A DNA stretch of 64,000 nucleotides from Moraxella bovoculi 237 (GCF_000696305.2 NZ_AOMT01000026.1:1-64000), one strand, 5' to 3'. Positions 39,205 through 49,475 are shown, counted from the first letter of the stretch. Made by a program: numbers and translations. The notes: generated from the letters alone by a model not told the origin.

Positions 39205-39368
39205 GATAAAGCCATGTAATTATTAATGGTAAATCTAATCTGATGATGTTGGCTTGAAATAAATGATGAAAGCTTGGGTGGCTCAGTTATCCATAGAAGA
39301 CAGCTTGTGTTTGATCTTAAAAGTTGTTAGCATGGCGGCTAAATTTGTCTTATTTGAGTGTGTTTGGA

Positions 39369-41018
39369 ATGAATTTGTCTTATGTTGGTTGGTTAAGACG
39401 TTGGGTTTTGGCGGCGTTGCTGGTGCTGGTCGCGCTGTTTTGTTTGCCAAATAATGCCAGCGCCGTCAGCGCATTAACCAAAACCGAACCGCAAATGACC
39501 GCTGATTCGCCCAAAGACAGCTACGGACGAGACTCGCCTAGAAGTACCGTGCAGAATTTTGTCAAAGCCTTATCGGATAAGGACATGGCTTTGACGGAAA
39601 AATACCTAGATGATGACTTTCTAAAAAAACAAGAAGATCCAGAAACCATCATTAACAATCTAACAATCGCCTTGGATAAAGGCGGACGCTTGCAGCCTGT
39701 GCTGTCAATCAGTGATAAAAGCGAGGGTGATTTGGCGGATAAGCTGCCAAGCGACCTAGAGAAAGTCGGCACCATCGAGATCAACATCGAAAAAATCGAT
39801 CTGCTGCTTATCAGAAAGACGGATGCCAATGGCGTGGTTTATTGGCAGATCTCAGAAGACACGCTGGATAAACTGCCCACCAACCTAAAAGAAAACCGCA
39901 CCACCTTGGCAGAGGAATTAGGACTTGACTTTTGGGCGGATAAGCAGATCTTGGGGCATGAAGTCTCAGATCTGATATCACTTGCTATCTTAATTGCTGT
40001 TGGCTTGTCTGTGATCTGGGTTGGGCTGTGGGTCGTGTGGGGTGTCTTTGCTTTCTTGTACCCTAAGATACGCGGCAAGGCATTTGCTATACCATCGAAG
40101 GCGCTTTTGCCGTTGTCTGTGGTTATCCTAGCATCGATATTCTCTGAGATGATGGTGCAGATGGGGGTGCCTGTCACGCTTCGCACGGCAGTGACCCGGG
40201 GTGTTGAGGTAGTGGCATGGCTTGCAACCGCTTGGCTGGTGCTTCGGGTGATTGATGCTGTGTTCGTGCGTGCCGAGAACAACAGTCGTAAGCACAAACG
40301 CCTAGAACAAGTCTCCATCCTAAATCTGTTTCGTAAAGTTGCCAAAGCGTTCATGGTCATCGTTGCGGTGATTATTATCTTTGGTAATCTGGGCTTTGAC
40401 TTGACGACGGGTATTGCAGCACTTGGGGTGGGTGGTCTTGCACTTGCTTTCGGTGCCCAAAAAACCATCGAGAACCTTATCGGTTCGGTGGTCGTGGTGG
40501 CTGACCGCCCGATTCGCGTAGGGGATTATTGTAGATTTGGGACGATGGAGGGTACGGTGATTGACATCGGAATACGCTCTAGTCGTATCAGAACGCTCAA
40601 TAGAACGGTGGTCACTGTGCCAAATGGTGAATTTAGTGCCATGCAAATCGAGAACTATGACGCCAGGGATATGTTTTATTTTTATCATCATCTGTACCTA
40701 AAACGCTCTGCCAATCCTGACGAGATCGGTAGGCTGATCAATGACTTGCAACTGTTCTTAGAAAACCACGTCTATACTAACGACGAGTGGACACTGGTCA
40801 GGTTAAGCGAGCTGCGCCAAGATGCATTCGTTATTGAGATGCGCTGCTATCTGGATGCGGCTGATGTGACGGTGTTTTGGAAAAAACAAAGTGAGCTTTT
40901 GGTTGATGTGCTGAACGAAGTGGCTAAGTATGACGTAGATCATGCCTTACCAAGCCAAGAAATTAGCCTAAAATCCGACCGCGATAAAGACCCTACAATG
41001 CCAGAAAATGCGGTATAA
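39369..41018 (+). CDS. MscS-family mechanosensitive channel with periplasmic N-domain
   Basis: Inner-membrane channel protein predicted to open on membrane tension. 549 residues from the ATG at 39369 (TTGGA upstream), which gives a signal peptide (LSYVGWLRRWVLAALLVLV, cut near NNASA). A periplasmic domain (about 35-200) precedes four to five membrane helices (from about 205) and the MscS core: the pore-lining helix GIAALGVGGLALAFGAQKT, then ENLIGSVVVVADRPIRVGDY and the beta-domain. The C-terminal cytoplasmic part ends KSDRDKDPTM. Paralogues of this layout are common in Moraxellaceae. Confidence 0.88.
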   Translation: MNLSYVGWLRRWVLAALLVLVALFCLPNNASAVSALTKTEPQMTADSPKDSYGRDSPRSTVQNFVKALSDKDMALTEKYLDDDFLKKQEDPETIINNLTIALDKGGRLQPVLSISDKSEGDLADKLPSDLEKVGTIEINIEKIDLLLIRKTDANGVVYWQISEDTLDKLPTNLKENRTTLAEELGLDFWADKQILGHEVSDLISLAILIAVGLSVIWVGLWVVWGVFAFLYPKIRGKAFAIPSKALLPLSVVILASIFSEMMVQMGVPVTLRTAVTRGVEVVAWLATAWLVLRVIDAVFVRAENNSRKHKRLEQVSILNLFRKVAKAFMVIVAVIIIFGNLGFDLTTGIAALGVGGLALAFGAQKTIENLIGSVVVVADRPIRVGDYCRFGTMEGTVIDIGIRSSRIRTLNRTVVTVPNGEFSAMQIENYDARDMFYFYHHLYLKRSANPDEIGRLINDLQLFLENHVYTNDEWTLVRLSELRQDAFVIEMRCYLDAADVTVFWKKQSELLVDVLNEVAKYDVDHALPSQEISLKSDRDKDPTMPENAV

Positions 41019-41048
41019 TAAGCGGTTTTTAATATTGATGTGAAAATT

Positions 41049-41831
41049 ATGTTTACCGACAGCCATTGCCATTTAACCTATCTAAAATTAGACAATCATG
41101 ATCACAATCCAGAAAGGCTGCTTGGTGCCATGAAGGACGCCAATGTGAGCCGAGCCATGGCGATCATGTGTCATTATGATGAGTTTGATGATATTAAAGC
41201 GTGGGTGGATAGATCAGATGATAAGCTCAACATTGGCATGAGCGTCGGACTGCACCCTTGCCAAGGTGCTGATGTATTGGCAGGTGTGACGGTGGAGAAG
41301 CTGCTGACACTTGATCATGATAAGGTCTGGGGCTTTGGCGAGACGGGTCTTGATTATTATTGGGATGCTGGCAAAAAAGATGCCCAAAAACACAGCTTCG
41401 CCACACACATCTACGCCAGCCAAAGCGTCAAAAAGCCCATCATCGTCCATACTCGCGCAGCTTCTCATGATACGCTAGACGTACTATCTGCCGAGAGATG
41501 TGAGCATGGCATCATTCACTGCTTCACTGAAGATTATGCCTTTGCCAAGCGTGCGCTTGATTTGGGTATGTATATCTCGTTCTCTGGTATTGTGAGTTTT
41601 AATAAATCTGCTGAGCTTCGTGAAGTCGCAGCAAAGCTACCATTGGATAGAATTCTAATCGAGACGGACAGCCCGTATCTGGCGCCCGTGCCAAAGCGTG
41701 GCCGTGATAATGAACCGACCTATGTGCCATATGTGGCAGAAGCCTTGGCAAAAGTCTATGGCAAAAGCTGTGAGGAAATTGGGCAAATCACCAGTCAAAA
41801 TTTTGATAACCTACTAAATCAATATCGCTAA
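41049..41831 (+). CDS. TatD-family metal-dependent hydrolase (YcfH/TatD)
   Basis: TIM-barrel metallo-hydrolase of the TatD DNase family. 260 residues. Metal site residues: DSHCHL at the start, GETGLDYYWD (Glu), HTRAASHD, IIHCFTED, and ETDSPYLAP. Family members act as 3'-5' exonucleases on single-stranded DNA or RNA; the exact role is unknown. I use the ATG at 41049 (nine bases after an in-frame GTG). It sits in a run mscS-tatD-dusA. Confidence 0.9.
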   Translation: MFTDSHCHLTYLKLDNHDHNPERLLGAMKDANVSRAMAIMCHYDEFDDIKAWVDRSDDKLNIGMSVGLHPCQGADVLAGVTVEKLLTLDHDKVWGFGETGLDYYWDAGKKDAQKHSFATHIYASQSVKKPIIVHTRAASHDTLDVLSAERCEHGIIHCFTEDYAFAKRALDLGMYISFSGIVSFNKSAELREVAAKLPLDRILIETDSPYLAPVPKRGRDNEPTYVPYVAEALAKVYGKSCEEIGQITSQNFDNLLNQYR

Positions 41832-41870
41832 GCCCTTGAAGTAACCATTTATATTACCAAAGATTTTTTA

Positions 41871-42842
41871 ATGATTGATTTTAAAGAAAATAAAAGAATT
41901 AGCCTTGCCCCGATGATTGACTGGACGACGTCGGATTTTAGATTTTTTGCGCGTCTGTTTAATCGCCACATATATCTGTACACCGAGATGATCAGCACGA
42001 GTGCCATTTTAAAGGGCGATACGGATTATATTTTGCGTTATGATGACAGCGAGCATCCTGTGGTGTTACAGCTTGGCGGCTCTAGCCCTAGCGAGATGGC
42101 ACACTGTGTACAGATTGCCGATAAGATGGGCTATGATGAATTTAACATCAATGTTGGCTGTCCGTCCGACCGTGTTCAGTACAACAAAATCGGGGCGTGC
42201 CTTATGGCAGAACCAAAACTGGTGGCGGACATGGTGCGTGCGATGAAAGGCAGTACCGATAAGTCCGTTACCGTCAAGCACCGCATTGGCATTGATACGT
42301 TTGACAGTTATGAGTTTATGCGTGATTTTGTGGGGACTGTGGCGGAGGCTGGCTGTACGCACTTTATCGCTCATGCTCGTATCGCATGGCTTAACGGCTT
42401 ATCCCCCAAAGAAAACCGAGAAATTCCGCCCCTACGCTACGATGATATTTACCGCCTAAAAACAGAATTTCCCCAGTTATGTATAGAAATCAATGGCGGT
42501 GTGGACAATCTCGATGACCTCAAAACGCACCTAAATCATGTGGACGGCGTGATGATAGGACGGGCGTTTTATCACAATCCCATGCTCATGGGGGCGTGCA
42601 ATGAATTGTGGGGCGAGCCTATCCCAACGCACCGTGAAATCCTAGAAAATCTCTACCCTTATCTTGAAAAACGAGCCGAGCAAGGGGCGAATTTGGCGAC
42701 CTTGACACGGCATTACCTAGGACTGTTTCAAGGCTTGATAGGAGCAAGAAAATGGCGACAAGATTTGAGCGGTAAGCGAAATCTCACCGTGGACGACATC
42801 AGAAACAGTGCGCAAACGGTACTGGCATTAAATGGTCAGTAA
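41871..42842 (+). CDS. dusA: tRNA-dihydrouridine(20/20a) synthase
   Basis: Flavoprotein that reduces uridines 20 and 20a of tRNA using NADPH. 323 residues. Signatures: SLAPMIDWTTSDFRFFAR, then NVGCPSDRVQYNKIGACLMA with the catalytic Cys in GACLM, and the FMN-site region VKHRIGIDTF. The AHARIAWLNGLSPKENRE segment is characteristic of DusA rather than DusB or DusC. Confidence 0.95.
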   Translation: MIDFKENKRISLAPMIDWTTSDFRFFARLFNRHIYLYTEMISTSAILKGDTDYILRYDDSEHPVVLQLGGSSPSEMAHCVQIADKMGYDEFNINVGCPSDRVQYNKIGACLMAEPKLVADMVRAMKGSTDKSVTVKHRIGIDTFDSYEFMRDFVGTVAEAGCTHFIAHARIAWLNGLSPKENREIPPLRYDDIYRLKTEFPQLCIEINGGVDNLDDLKTHLNHVDGVMIGRAFYHNPMLMGACNELWGEPIPTHREILENLYPYLEKRAEQGANLATLTRHYLGLFQGLIGARKWRQDLSGKRNLTVDDIRNSAQTVLALNGQ

Positions 42843-42964
42843 GTTTCTTGAGAAGAAACATTGCATCAACAAAATGGCGTTTTTTTTCACTGATGCGTCG
42901 CGTTAAGATATTATCATATTGAAAGTGTTTCTTATTCACTGCTTGCTTTCAATAGGAGAAAGTC

Positions 42965-43542
42965 ATGAAATTATCACACGTATTCGGCGCAGCGCTACTT
43001 GGTCTGAATGCTACAGCTCACGCAGCGAATTATGAGATTGACGCAGCTCACACCAACGCATGATTTGCCATTGATCACTTTAACACCAGTACGAACGTTG
43101 GTGATTTCTTTGGTCTGACAGGCTTGATGGAATTTGACAAAGAAGCGCGCAAAGGCAAAATCGACATCACCATCCCGATTGACAGCCTATAAACTGGCTC
43201 TGAAGCGTTCACAGGTCACCTAAAATCTGCTGATCTGTTCAATGCTGAAGCACATCCGAACATGCGTTTTGAATCGACCAAATTCAACTATGTTGGCAAA
43301 GGCAAGGCGCGTAAATTATCATCTGTTGATGGCAATCTGACGCTACTTGGTCAGACTCATTCTGTGCGTCTAAAGGTCAATAAATTAAACTGCTATGACA
43401 GCCCAATGGCAAAAGCAGAGGTGTGCGGTGGCGACTTTGGCACGACCATTGACCGCACTAGATGGGGCATGGATTATCTGGTGGCGATGGGCATGGCAAA
43501 AAAGTTCGCATCGACATTCAAGTAGAAGCGGTAAAACAGTAA
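42965..43542 (+). pseudogene. YceI-family periplasmic protein, broken by two stops and a frameshift
   Basis: A signal-peptide-bearing YceI (lipocalin-like isoprenoid/lipid-binding) gene whose frame is nearly intact. ATG at 42965 leads to KLSHVFGAALLGLNATAHAA and YEIDAAHTNA, but the codon that is Arg in homologues is TGA (43061-43063) and one that is Gln is TAA (43190-43192), both consistent with C-to-T changes. A third lesion in a run of As (43498-43503): adding one A restores KKVRIDIQVEAVKQ, stopping at 43540-43542, the expected C-terminus. As read, only a short C-terminal fragment is translatable. Loss looks recent. Confidence 0.88.
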
Positions 43543-43608
43543 TCTGATGCCAGTTCAATAAAAAATGGAATGAAAGTTTCGTTTTTTTGTTTTGTGTATT
43601 TTTAAATA

Positions 43609-44319
43609 TTACACATAAAATAAATATACCGCCATTGCCAAGCCATTATTTAGAACATGTAGTAGTATCGGTGCAATCAGCGAATCGCAGCGTATCCGCG
43701 CATAACAAAAAATCATTGCCAGCCCAAAAATCACACCCATCTCAAACGCACCATACTGCACATGAACTAATGAAAATAGGGCGCTCGTGATCACGCTGGC
43801 TGTGAGCGATGCGTGGTGATTGTTAGGATGAATTGCGTCTTTGATCAGCCCGAACATTACCCCTCGGAAAATCAACTCCTCATAGATGGGTGCGATCACG
43901 ACGGTCGCTAGGACAAGTAACGGCAGATTCGCTGTGCTTATCATACCATCCATGAAAGTCATCGGCGCACGACCTAGTGTATGCGTGATGAATTCACTAA
44001 CCACCAAAAATAGCGCAAGCCACCAGGTGCATACCGCCAAATGCCGCCAATAAAAAGGGCGGATACCCAGCCATTTCGCCGGTCTGTCACAAGCATGATA
44101 TGTTGCCATGATGAGACCAACCACACTTAAAGTCAAAGCGCTTGCTATGACGCTAAGACTAACTACCACGCCGTGACGACTGCCAGCTATAAGACTAAGA
44201 TCTAACATCCGTCCAAATACCCAAACATAAGCTGTCTGACTTATAAACATGAGTAGAATAAGCAGTAAGCATAACCACGTTGCGCGTATTTTTAGTTGGG
44301 TAAGGGAGTGTGAGGGCAT
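43609..44319 (-). CDS. CPBP-family intramembrane metalloprotease
   Basis: A 236-residue polytopic membrane protein of the CPBP (CAAX protease/bacteriocin-processing, Abi) family. The EExxxR motif is EELIFRG near residue 145, followed by a His in ALFSLVHVQYG and a later NNGLA motif in HVLNNGLAMAVY. Family members process prenylated or bacteriocin-type substrates; no substrate gene is next to it. Length is usual. Confidence 0.85.
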   Translation of the reverse strand: MPSHSLTQLKIRATWLCLLLILLMFISQTAYVWVFGRMLDLSLIAGSRHGVVVSLSVIASALTLSVVGLIMATYHACDRPAKWLGIRPFYWRHLAVCTWWLALFLVVSEFITHTLGRAPMTFMDGMISTANLPLLVLATVVIAPIYEELIFRGVMFGLIKDAIHPNNHHASLTASVITSALFSLVHVQYGAFEMGVIFGLAMIFCYARIRCDSLIAPILLHVLNNGLAMAVYLFYV

Positions 44320-44472
44320 GATTAATGGCTAATTATTAAGGTTTAAAATTAAAGAGTACCATATTGCTAAGGTTTTTGCTTGATTGATGAATGGCTAAGA
44401 TTGGGTGTGGCTATTTTTGACCAATCATTCACGAATGGTTAGCAAATACTTAAATTTTTAAAGGAATTGCTG

Positions 44473-44481
44473 TGATATAAT
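44473..44481 (+). promoter_or_regulatory. Extended -10 promoter for glmM
   Basis: TGATATAAT (TGn plus TATAAT at 44476-44481), 46 bases before the start codon. Confidence 0.6.
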
Positions 44482-44526
44482 TCGCTGATATATTTATTGG
44501 TACGATTGAATATTTTGGAGGATAAT

Positions 44527-45888
44527 ATGAGTTATTTTGGTACAGATGGCATTCGTGGGGAATTTGGTGTATTTCCGATCACGCCTGATTTTTTGTTGCG
44601 CTTAGGGTTTGGTGCGGGACGAGTGCTAATGGAACGCGCCGGCAATTCAAAAAAACGCCCAAGCGTACTGATTGGTAAAGACACGCGCCTATCTGGCTAT
44701 GTTATTGAGGCGGCGCTGCAGGCGGGATTTAACGCGGCAGGTGTGGATGTGTATATGCTGGGTCCATTGCCGACACCTGCGATTGCGCATTTGGTGAATA
44801 GCTTCCACGCAGACATGGGTGTGGTCATCTCGGCATCGCATAATCCATACCAAGATAATGGCGTAAAATTCTTCTCTTGTGAAGGTAAGAAAATCTCTGA
44901 TGAAATTCAAAACGCCATTAACCTAGAGTTGGATGCGTTAGTGGGCGATACTGATGCGCGCCTGTCTAGACTTGTAGGTATTAAGGCGGATGGCATCGGT
45001 AAGAGCTTTCGAGTTGAGGATGCTAAGGGGCGTTATATCGAGTACTGCAAAGGCAGCTTCCCGTATCATTTGAGCCTAAATTCACTAAAAATCGTGGTGG
45101 ACTGTGCCAATGGCGCAGGCTATAGCGTAGCGCCTCGCGTGCTTCGTGAGCTTGGTGCAGATGTCATCGCGATTCATAATACGCCTGATGGAGTGAATAT
45201 CAATGACAACTGTGGATCGACTCACCCAAAGACTCTACAAAAGGCTGTACTAGAACATGGCGCTGATGTTGGCATCGCACTAGATGGTGATGGCGATCGC
45301 ATCATCATGGTAGATGAGGAGGGCTCGATTGTTGATGGTGATGCTGTGCTATATATTCTAGCAAATCATCTACAACCTGCCGGCGTGGTGGGTACGCTCA
45401 TGAGTAACGTGGCGTTGGAGCTGAGTTTGGCGGAGCGCGGCATTGGGTTCCACCGTGCCAAGGTTGGGGATCGTTATGTAATGCAAGACCTTGAGACCAA
45501 AGGCTGGAGTATCGGCGGTGAGCCGTCAGGTCACATCCTATGCCTAGATAAGAGCCGTACAGGCGATGCCATCGTTGCAGGATTGCAGGTGCTCATGTGC
45601 ATGGTTGAGCGCGATGTGAAATTAAGTACGTTGACTGACGGTTATACACCATTCCCGCAGACGCTCATTAATGTGCGACTGTCGCAGATGTCAGACCCTC
45701 ATGATCATCCTGATCTTGTTGCGGCATTTGATGACGCTGAGCAAAAGCTATCTGGCAAAGGACGCCTACTGATCCGTAAATCAGGCACAGAGCCTGTCAT
45801 CCGTGTCATGGTGGAATGTCAAGATGAAGCATTGTGTCAGTCATTGGCGCAGGATATTGCGAATAGAGTGCAGCAGGTTTTGAGATAA
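44527..45888 (+). CDS. glmM: Phosphoglucosamine mutase
   Basis: Converts glucosamine 6-phosphate to glucosamine 1-phosphate for peptidoglycan and lipopolysaccharide precursors. 453 residues from the ATG at 44527 (GGAGGATAAT upstream). The signature with the phosphorylated Ser is [25 protein letters not shown] at the N-terminus and the metal loop DGDGDRI are present. Length standard. Confidence 0.97.
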   Translation: MSYFGTDGIRGEFGVFPITPDFLLRLGFGAGRVLMERAGNSKKRPSVLIGKDTRLSGYVIEAALQAGFNAAGVDVYMLGPLPTPAIAHLVNSFHADMGVVISASHNPYQDNGVKFFSCEGKKISDEIQNAINLELDALVGDTDARLSRLVGIKADGIGKSFRVEDAKGRYIEYCKGSFPYHLSLNSLKIVVDCANGAGYSVAPRVLRELGADVIAIHNTPDGVNINDNCGSTHPKTLQKAVLEHGADVGIALDGDGDRIIMVDEEGSIVDGDAVLYILANHLQPAGVVGTLMSNVALELSLAERGIGFHRAKVGDRYVMQDLETKGWSIGGEPSGHILCLDKSRTGDAIVAGLQVLMCMVERDVKLSTLTDGYTPFPQTLINVRLSQMSDPHDHPDLVAAFDDAEQKLSGKGRLLIRKSGTEPVIRVMVECQDEALCQSLAQDIANRVQQVLR

Positions 45889-45913
45889 TTAGTAATACAG
45901 ATAAGGGGAATGG

Positions 45914-45942
45914 CCGCTTTATGCTAAATAAAGCGGTTTTTA
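45914..45942 (+). terminator. Terminator after glmM
   Basis: CCGCTTTAT / ATAAAGCGG stem followed by Ts. Confidence 0.85.
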
Positions 45943-46016
45943 TGTTATTGAAGTAGGGACTATTTAAAATGATGGTATTTCCAAAAACCTAGTTATTAGA
46001 TGTGTGTACTTTTTAA

Positions 46017-46965
46017 TCTTGAACATACAATCCAACCGCAACAAATAAAAAAGTAACCATGAACACCTACAAACATCTTAGCGTAAATGAACGAGAAAAG
46101 ATAATATTAATGCTTGCACAAGGCATAAAACCCAGTAAAATCGCAAGCATGTTAGGACGTTCTTGTTCAACAATTTCAAGAGAAATATCAAGAAATTGTA
46201 AGTTAAACCAAGCATGCAAACCTAAGTTTAAATTAGATGACAAAGAGTTATGTCAGTTGGTGCATGATAAGTTTATGAGTCACAGGTGGTCTCCAGAGCA
46301 AATCAGCAAACGTCTTAGGCTTGAGAATACAAAACACCAAATAAGTGCCAATACAATTTATCGAGCCATTTATCATGGATGGTTTGATGAAGGTGGCAGA
46401 TTGGCACGTCGTAAGCTACGCCATAAAGGTAAGACAAGCCATGCTAAGACTCATGATGAAAAGCGTGATAAAATTAAGATCAGTCATGAATTATCAGAAC
46501 GTCCAAAGATGGCTGATTTATACTGTCTTAGGTATCTCTGGTGGTCATTGTCTACTCACCTTAGTAGATAGAAAAAGCCGTTATCTGTGGTGCAGAAGAT
46601 TGCCTGCCAAGAGGGCAGAACATGTACAAACTGCAATGATTGATTTATTAAAGGATATAAAAGTCCATACAATTACCCCTGATAGAGGCAAAGAGTTTGC
46701 TTATCATGAAAAAATCAGTCAGCAGTTAAATGTAGAGTTTTACTCCCCCCACCAAGACACCCTTGGGACAGGGGAAGTAATGAAAATACCAATGGACTGC
46801 TTAGAGAATATTTCCCTAAGCAGCAAGATTTAAGCAAGTGGCATGAAAGCGATATTATCAGTAAAGTAAATGAACTCAATCATAGACCCAAAAAGTGTCT
46901 AGACTGGAAAATACCTTATGAGGTTTATTTTGATGAAGTGTTGCAGTTGGTTTGATAGTTCAAGA
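46017..46965 (+). mobile_element. Degenerate IS30-family insertion sequence
   Basis: An IS30-type transposase remnant is flanked by related inverted ends: TCTTGAAC followed by ACATACAATCCAACCGCAAC (46017-46043) at the left and, reversed, TCTTGAACTATCAAACCAACTGC (to about 46965) at the right; the first eight bases match exactly and the rest match with a few differences. The element is about 950 bp, whereas intact relatives are about 1.05-1.2 kb, so an internal deletion is likely. I could not identify a target duplication. It abuts a truncated ompA-like gene. Confidence 0.8.
46059..46955 (+). pseudogene. IS30-family transposase, frameshifted and internally deleted
   Basis: The first frame (46059 on) gives the N-terminal helix-turn-helix region (HLSVNEREKIILMLAQGI, then GRSCSTISREISRN) and the SPEQISKRLR region. 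Around 46500-46560 it shifts: the DDE-domain start should read GDWEADTV, and another frame gives TVLGISGGHCLLTLVDRKSR. A further shift at about 46780 is followed by NENTNGLLREYFPKQQ, and the frame ends KIPYEVYFDEVLQLV with a stop at 46953-46955. No single frame encodes a full transposase. Confidence 0.85.
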
Positions 46966-47497
46966 CAAAAAAATCTCAACAGCGATGTACTGGAAGGGCG
47001 AGCCTGGCTGTTTTGAACTACAAGATCAAGCGGTAACTGCTGCACCTGTTGTTATTCCTGTGGCTGCACCAGTATAAATCGTCAACGAACGCATTAACCT
47101 AGAAGCGGATGCATTGTTTAAATTTGACAAATGGAAGCTTGAAGACATGTTGCCAGCAGGTCGTGCTAAGCTTGATGAGCTTGCTGTTAAGCTGCTTGAG
47201 TGGGAAGCGCGTGGCGACAGTCGCGTGGTGATCACAGGTCATACCGACCGCTATGGCGATGACATGTATAACATGAATCTGTCTATGCTGCGTGCGCAGA
47301 CTGTTCGTCAATACTTAATCTCAAAAGGTATCGCCGCGCGTAAATTAACTGCAACGGGCGCCAGTAAAACACAGCCACTACCTAACGTCGCGTGCGACAT
47401 TAACGCACCAAAGGCAATTTAGGTTCAGTGTCTGCAGCCTAACCGCCGTGTTGAAGTGGATGTTGCTGTTTTTGCAGACGTAGCACCACAGCAGTAA
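46966..47497 (+). pseudogene. 3' half of an OmpA-family outer-membrane protein gene
   Basis: Immediately downstream of the IS end, one frame reads GEPGCFELQDQAVTAAPVV then IPVAAPV, a TAA (47075-47077), and the C-terminal OmpA peptidoglycan-binding domain (INLEADALFKFDKWKL, GHTDRYGDDMYN, LSMLRAQTVRQYLISKGI). A TAG at 47420-47422 then interrupts before CLQPNRRVEVDV, ending at 47495-47497. The N-terminal beta-barrel half is absent on both sides of the IS. The TAG may sit where homologues have Leu or Glu. So the gene was truncated by the insertion or by later deletion. Confidence 0.8.
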
Positions 47498-47512
47498 TTC
47501 GATTGCTAAGCT

Positions 47513-47544
47513 AAAAAGACGGGTCAGTGACTCGTCTTTTTTTT
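47513..47544 (+). terminator. Terminator of the ompA-like remnant
   Basis: AAAAAGACG(g)GTCA / TGAC(t)CGTCTTTTT stem with a T-run. It still marks the end of the former gene. Confidence 0.8.
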
Positions 47545-47775
47545 GTGTTTGGCGTAACAATTTCCCAAAATTGATGAATAGATAGCTAACTTTTAGCCGA
47601 CCAGTAACAATTCACCCCGCTCGTTTGCAATTCTCCAGTAGATTGCAATATAAAAAAGTGGCAAAATTCACATCAACAACAGCAAGCACACTGGGCACTT
47701 GTGTCATGTGAATTGCATTTACAAATGATTTTGCGCATAATGTGCAAGTTTTAAAGAACCAAAATGGAGAACATC

Positions 47776-48444
47776 ATGTCAAATTTAGATACACTAAAGG
47801 CATTGAGCTTAAAAGCTTGTCTGGGTCTTACGGTTGCTGCTGGCGTTAGTGCAATGACGCTACCTACCATAGCCCAAGCAGCGCCTGCCAGTCAGCAGGA
47901 TGCAGTAAAAAATTTAAACCGCCTGCTGTCAAACACCCAATCAATGACGGCTAATTTTAGCCAAACCACCAAAGCTGGCAAAAAGACCAATAAATTTAGC
48001 GGAACGATGGCAGTACAGCGCCAAAATCAATTCCGCTGGGAAACTAAGTCTCCTGCTGAGCAGCTCATCGTCGCTAATGGCTCAACCATGTGGGTATATG
48101 ACAAAGACCTAAGCCAAGCCATCAAGCAATCTACCAGTAACCAAGTAGGTGACACGCCTGCGCTATTACTGTCAGGCGATCCTGTGAAGATTGCGAATAA
48201 CTTTAATGTCAGTCAGCCGAACAGCACCAAGAATTATTTTAAGCTGACCCCCAAGGGCGGTAACGCAGGCTTTAATGAACTGTACATTAGCTTTAATGGG
48301 GGCAAGCCTGTACTGATGGTGCTAAATGACGCCATGGGACAGCGAACTGACATCCGATTCAGCAATATCAGCTTGAACAAAAAAATTAACGCAAGTCAGT
48401 TTAGCTTTACACCACCAAGAGGCGTTGAGGTGATTAATCAATAA
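47776..48444 (+). CDS. lolA: Outer-membrane lipoprotein carrier protein LolA
   Basis: Periplasmic chaperone that carries lipoproteins from LolCDE to LolB. 222 residues from the ATG at 47776 (GGAGA six bases up; an ATG four codons earlier is also possible). Signal peptide ends near AQAAPA. The family pattern follows: MTANFSQTTKAGKKTNKFSG, FRWETKSPAEQLIVANGSTMWVYD and LQ-type ends with FSFTPPRGVEVI. Located next to nuo genes, an ordinary place for it in this family. Confidence 0.93.
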   Translation: MSNLDTLKALSLKACLGLTVAAGVSAMTLPTIAQAAPASQQDAVKNLNRLLSNTQSMTANFSQTTKAGKKTNKFSGTMAVQRQNQFRWETKSPAEQLIVANGSTMWVYDKDLSQAIKQSTSNQVGDTPALLLSGDPVKIANNFNVSQPNSTKNYFKLTPKGGNAGFNELYISFNGGKPVLMVLNDAMGQRTDIRFSNISLNKKINASQFSFTPPRGVEVINQ

Positions 48445-48535
48445 TAATCAGTAGGAAATATTGACAGTTTGCTATGATTGCTTTGTTAGGTTTAGCCGAT
48501 CGAGATATTCTAGGCAGACTGAAATAACTTTTTAC

Positions 48536-48567
48536 AAAATCCTAAGCGTGCGATGCTTGGGATTTTT
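48536..48567 (+). terminator. Terminator after lolA
   Basis: AAAATCCTAAGC / GCTTGGGATTTT stem (one wobble) followed by Ts. Confidence 0.82.
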
Positions 48568-48638
48568 CATTGTTTGAGACTTTTATAAGCCAAACTGATA
48601 AAAAAATAAGCATCTTTCATGAGTATTTTTTTTAAATG

Positions 48639-48647
48639 TGCTATAAT
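48639..48647 (+). promoter_or_regulatory. Extended -10 promoter of the nuo operon
   Basis: TGCTATAAT (TGn plus consensus TATAAT at 48642-48647), 78 bases before nuoA. No good -35 hexamer is visible. Confidence 0.6.
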
Positions 48648-48724
48648 GCATCCCACATTTTGGGTGCGTCAAAAGGTTTGACCATCCTTGAATTGGTTAT
48701 TCAAAAAATCACGCAGGGGTGATT

Positions 48725-49354
48725 ATGCCAGCCGAATGGTCAGCCATTGTCTATCTATTAGCCGCATTAGGGCTAGTTGTCTTTATGCTTGTCGTGCCGC
48801 GCTTGCTTGGCGGTCGCTCATCAGGTTCCCAAAAACAAGAAAATTTTGAAGCAGGGGTGGTCTCAGCAGGGTCGGCCCGTATTCGTTTGTCTGCCAAATT
48901 CTACCTTGTGGCGATTTTCTTTGTAATTTTTGACTTAGAAGCCTTGTATCTGTACGCCTATTCGGTGAGCGTGCGCGAAGTGGGTTGGCTCGGATTTGCT
49001 ACCGCCTTTGTCTTTATCGCCATTTTATTTGTCGGTCTTGTCTATGAGATGCGACTTGGGGCGATGAACTGGGCGCCTGCCGATAAACGTGTTAAGAAAC
49101 AACGCATTCATGAGCGTCCTGCCGACTTTGACTTGGCGAGCATTACCGTCTTTAATGGTATTGATGAGCTACACTCAGACCCTACGGGCAAAGTACCTGC
49201 CCAGTCATCAGGACGTATTTTCTCAGGACGTAAAGAACTACAAGCCGTACTTGATAAGGATAGCGAGCAAATGGCAAACATCGATCACATCAACACCACG
49301 GGACGTGTCACCACTCAAGACTTCAATCAAGACAATGCCAAAGATTCAAGGTGA
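48725..49354 (+). CDS. nuoA: NADH-quinone oxidoreductase subunit A
   Basis: Membrane subunit of complex I, lining the quinone/proton path. 209 residues from the ATG at 48725; a GTG two codons earlier is possible. Three membrane helices in the first 120 residues, including RLSAKFYLVAIFFVIFDLEALYLYAYS. The ~85-residue hydrophilic C-terminal tail (from PADKRVKKQRIHERPADF) is long: the E. coli protein is about 147 residues. First gene of nuo. Confidence 0.96.
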   Translation: MPAEWSAIVYLLAALGLVVFMLVVPRLLGGRSSGSQKQENFEAGVVSAGSARIRLSAKFYLVAIFFVIFDLEALYLYAYSVSVREVGWLGFATAFVFIAILFVGLVYEMRLGAMNWAPADKRVKKQRIHERPADFDLASITVFNGIDELHSDPTGKVPAQSSGRIFSGRKELQAVLDKDSEQMANIDHINTTGRVTTQDFNQDNAKDSR

Positions 49355-49475
49355 TTCAATACAAAATCGTTGCCATGATGGCGGCGTTTTTGTGTTTCTG
49401 CTTGTCTAGAATGACCAGATTCTTTGTTCTAACTCATTTATAAATTAGCCAAATTTACTTAAAAGTGTAGCCATT

